Positions 6,330 to 7,964 of a DNA stretch of 7,964 nt are shown one piece after another; positions within the stretch are counted from its first letter, which is position 1; each line of letters opens with the position of its first letter. The notes beneath the pieces were generated by a model. That model did not search any database, was not told where the DNA came from, and was given only the letters and a program-made list of their open reading frames with translations. This stretch comes from RGIG1681 sp045596905. GTDB lineage: Bacteria; Bacillota; Clostridia; Christensenellales; UBA1242. The DNA is taken from positions 1-7,964 of the forward strand of contig JAZODG010000034.1 in the NCBI GenBank assembly GCA_045596905.1, written 5' to 3'. A program made the translations under genes and the position numbers.

Positions 6330-7241
6330 ATGGAAAATGTAAAGATATCAAAAGTGTGTGGGCTGTGTGCTGGTTGCAAAAATGCAATATCCAAAACAGT
6401 TGACGCCACAAAATCACATAAGAAAGTTTGTATATTTAAAGAAATTGTTCACAACCCAAATGTGAATAAATTTTTGTCAGGGCTTGGCGTTGAAATTATT
6501 GACACCCTTGACAGTGTTTCATCAGACGATTTTGTTGTTATCAGAGCACACGGCGAACCACCAGAAACATATGAGTATTTAAAAACTCATTTAGTTCCAT
6601 TTGTTGACTGCACTTGCGTTAATGTTGAAAATATTCATAAAGACGTAAATAAACATAGTTTGTCAGGCCACACCATTATCATTATTGGAAAATATGGCAA
6701 ATCTTCAGGCAAAGCACACCCTGAAATGGCTGGAACCATTGGCTGGTGCAATACCCCACCTATCTTGATTGAAGACCATGATGACATATCAAAAGTTTCT
6801 GAGTCTCAAAGCACAAAGTTTTATTTGGTATGCCAAACAACTTTTAATGAATCAAAAGCAGATAAGTTTATTGAAGAAATCTCACAAATCTGCAAAGATA
6901 AAAATGCAGAGCTTGTAATAAACAAGTCAATTTGCAACGCTCAAAAAAGCATTAATAAGTTTTCAGTTGAACTTGCAAAAGAATCTGACCTTATGATTGT
7001 TGTTGGTGGAAAAAACTCAAGCAATTCCCTTGAGCTATTCAATAATTTAAAACAATACAAACCTGCTATTTTTATTGAAGATATTTCAACCTGGTTTGAA
7101 GAACTTGAGAATATTGGCTACAAATTTACAAAAAACACAAAAGTTGGGTTAACAGCTGGCGCTTCAACACAAAAAGAAGAACTTTTGTTGTTAAAGGAAC
7201 TAATCGAAAACAAACAAATGGAGTTGTCTCATGAAAATTAA
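6330..7241 (+). CDS. ispH: 4-hydroxy-3-methylbut-2-enyl diphosphate reductase (IspH/LytB)
   Basis: The last enzyme of the MEP pathway: an iron-sulfur protein that reduces HMBPP to IPP and DMAPP, the isoprenoid precursors for quinones and the cell-wall lipid carrier. At 303 residues it has the normal length. Cluster cysteines are Cys13 (GLCAG), Cys96 (CTCVNV) and Cys202 (SICNAQ). Substrate residues are present: IVHNP with His41, RAHG with His74, AHPE with His130/Glu132, QTT 169-171, SSN 230-232 and TAGAST 275-280. Divergent points are TCV where TCP is usual, and loss of the RQ after the third cysteine (KSIN instead). There are additional cysteines at 10, 16, 34 and 94. ATG 6330 follows AAGGA by 8 bases. 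It overlaps the next gene by 11 bases, so the two form an operon. It is most likely functional IspH, though a diverged paralogue cannot be excluded. Confidence 0.92.
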   Translation: MENVKISKVCGLCAGCKNAISKTVDATKSHKKVCIFKEIVHNPNVNKFLSGLGVEIIDTLDSVSSDDFVVIRAHGEPPETYEYLKTHLVPFVDCTCVNVENIHKDVNKHSLSGHTIIIIGKYGKSSGKAHPEMAGTIGWCNTPPILIEDHDDISKVSESQSTKFYLVCQTTFNESKADKFIEEISQICKDKNAELVINKSICNAQKSINKFSVELAKESDLMIVVGGKNSSNSLELFNNLKQYKPAIFIEDISTWFEELENIGYKFTKNTKVGLTAGASTQKEELLLLKELIENKQMELSHEN

Positions 7242-7839
7242 TATAAACTCACATAGTTCAATACAAATTGACGATATATATTTTGATCCTTTTCAAATAG
7301 ACAAGGCAAAAAATAATGCAAAATATATCTTTATCACCCATACCCACTATGACCATTTGAGCCTAGATGATATTGATAAGGTTGTTTCAGATAAAACCGT
7401 GTTTATTGCCACACCAGACGCAAAAGAAACTTTAGAAAACAAATATAACAACAAAATTGTTTATGTTTCACCATATGATAATATATTCCTTTCAGACATT
7501 GAAGTTGAAGTGTTGCCTTCATATAATATAAATAAGGCTTTTCATAAAAAAGAATTTGGCTGGGTTGGATATAAAATCATTTATAACGGCAAAACATTTG
7601 CAGTTCTTGGTGACACCGATAATATCCCTGAACTAAGCACCCTTTCATGCGACTATTTGTTTGTGCCAATCGGTGGAACATACACCATGACAGCAACTGA
7701 AGCTGCCCAGCTAGCAAACACCGTAAAACCAAAAATCGTTATTCCTGTTCACTACAACTCAATCGTTGGAAACAAGGAAGATGAAGCCATTTTTATCAAA
7801 AGCGTAGACAAGCAGATACAGATAAAAATTATGCTCTAA
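7231..7839 (+). CDS. MBL-fold metallo-hydrolase (UlaG/COG2220-like), substrate unknown
   Basis: A 202-residue metallo-beta-lactamase-fold protein. Metal-binding motifs are H37-T-H39-Y-D41-H42 (HxHxDH), the GDTD segment with Asp128, and IPVHYN with His174; FHKKEFGWVGY near His105 fits the extra loop of the small UlaG-like group. There is no signal peptide or membrane segment, so it is cytosolic. Such proteins are widespread and their substrates mostly unknown; RNase, phosphodiesterase and lactonase activities all occur in the fold. ATG 7231 is preceded by GGAG at 7220-7223, 7 bases away, inside the end of ispH, and the 11-base overlap implies co-expression. A functional link to isoprenoid synthesis is only suggested by position. 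No terminator follows; a new promoter begins 4 bases after the stop. Confidence 0.88.
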   Translation: MKININSHSSIQIDDIYFDPFQIDKAKNNAKYIFITHTHYDHLSLDDIDKVVSDKTVFIATPDAKETLENKYNNKIVYVSPYDNIFLSDIEVEVLPSYNINKAFHKKEFGWVGYKIIYNGKTFAVLGDTDNIPELSTLSCDYLFVPIGGTYTMTATEAAQLANTVKPKIVIPVHYNSIVGNKEDEAIFIKSVDKQIQIKIML

Positions 7840-7842
7840 GTA

Positions 7843-7871
7843 TTGACAAATAGTTATGTTTATGCTACAAT
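7843..7871 (+). promoter_or_regulatory. Strong sigma-A-type promoter for the gene beyond the right edge
   Basis: -35 TTGACA (7843-7848, perfect), a 17-base spacer, and -10 TACAAT (7866-7871) with a TGC extension. This is one of the two best promoters in the window, with that of rel. Transcription should start near 7878. It lies directly after the stop of the MBL gene with no terminator between, so read-through from ispH could add to it. Confidence 0.8.
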
Positions 7872-7892
7872 ATATTCGAGGTTAAGAGAACT

Positions 7893-7940
7893 ATGATTAG
7901 AATTAATAATAATAACAATAATGGATTTTTAAACACATAG
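7893..7940 (+). CDS. Possible 15-residue Asn-rich leader peptide
   Basis: The first open frame after the 7843 promoter encodes MIRINNNNNNGFLNT, with six Asn codons in a row (five AAT, one AAC) and a TAG stop. A weak AAGAG (7884-7888) precedes the ATG by 4 bases. A run of one amino acid in a short peptide right after a strong promoter is the hallmark of attenuation leaders (as in his and trp operons). However, repeats of AAT also arise by chance in AT-rich DNA, and the expected terminator/antiterminator lies outside the window. A second ATG at 7945 (MGSFLL...) could instead begin the real gene, but it has no ribosome binding site. Confidence 0.3.
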   Translation: MIRINNNNNNGFLNT

Positions 7941-7964
7941 ATATATGGGTTCCTTTTTGTTGTT

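Overview
The window is low-GC DNA (long A/T runs, A/T-ending codons) that looks like a chromosomal housekeeping segment of a Bacillota-type (Firmicutes-type) bacterium, probably an uncultured lineage. The pointers are GGAG-type ribosome binding sites, sigma-A-like promoters with TGn extended -10 elements, a full-length Rel/SpoT-family protein, GpsA, and IspH of the MEP isoprenoid pathway. Every complete gene ends in TAA and Trp is encoded by TGG, so the standard code with TGA as stop fits. No transposase, integrase, CRISPR array, tRNA or rRNA is visible. Species cannot be named from this sequence.

Layout, left to right. (1) Positions 1-2205, minus strand: a two-gene unit of a divergent class-I release-factor-like protein followed by a superfamily-1 helicase-like ATPase that runs off the left edge. 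The reading frames overlap by 8 bases. (2) 2206-2342: a divergent promoter region with a perfect inverted repeat between the two promoters. (3) 2343-3305, plus: gpsA, glycerol-3-phosphate dehydrogenase for phospholipid synthesis. (4) 3306-3383: a short spacer with a 32-bp perfect palindrome that looks like a bidirectional terminator between convergent genes. (5) 3379-6206, minus: a Rel/SpoT-type (p)ppGpp synthetase followed by an AlkD-type DNA glycosylase, joined by a TAATG stop/start. (6) 6207-6329: a second divergent promoter region. (7) 6330-7839, plus: ispH and a metallo-beta-lactamase-fold hydrolase overlapping by 11 bases. (8) 7840-7964: a strong promoter directly after the last stop codon, then a possible 15-residue Asn-rich leader peptide. 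The gene this promoter serves lies beyond the window.

Most genes are conventional, but three proteins carry notable changes. The release-factor-like protein keeps the GGQ peptidyl-tRNA hydrolysis motif but has lost the residues expected for stop-codon reading, and its transcript looks leaderless. It is translationally coupled to an SF1 ATPase, so the pair is the best candidate here for an uncharacterised system, perhaps ribosome rescue. The Rel protein has lost every metal-binding residue of its HD hydrolase domain yet keeps a bifunctional-type RxKD synthetase, so it should be synthesis-only. IspH keeps its cluster cysteines but has lost some otherwise well-conserved flanking residues. These readings come from motif comparison by eye and remembered family patterns; no database search was possible.
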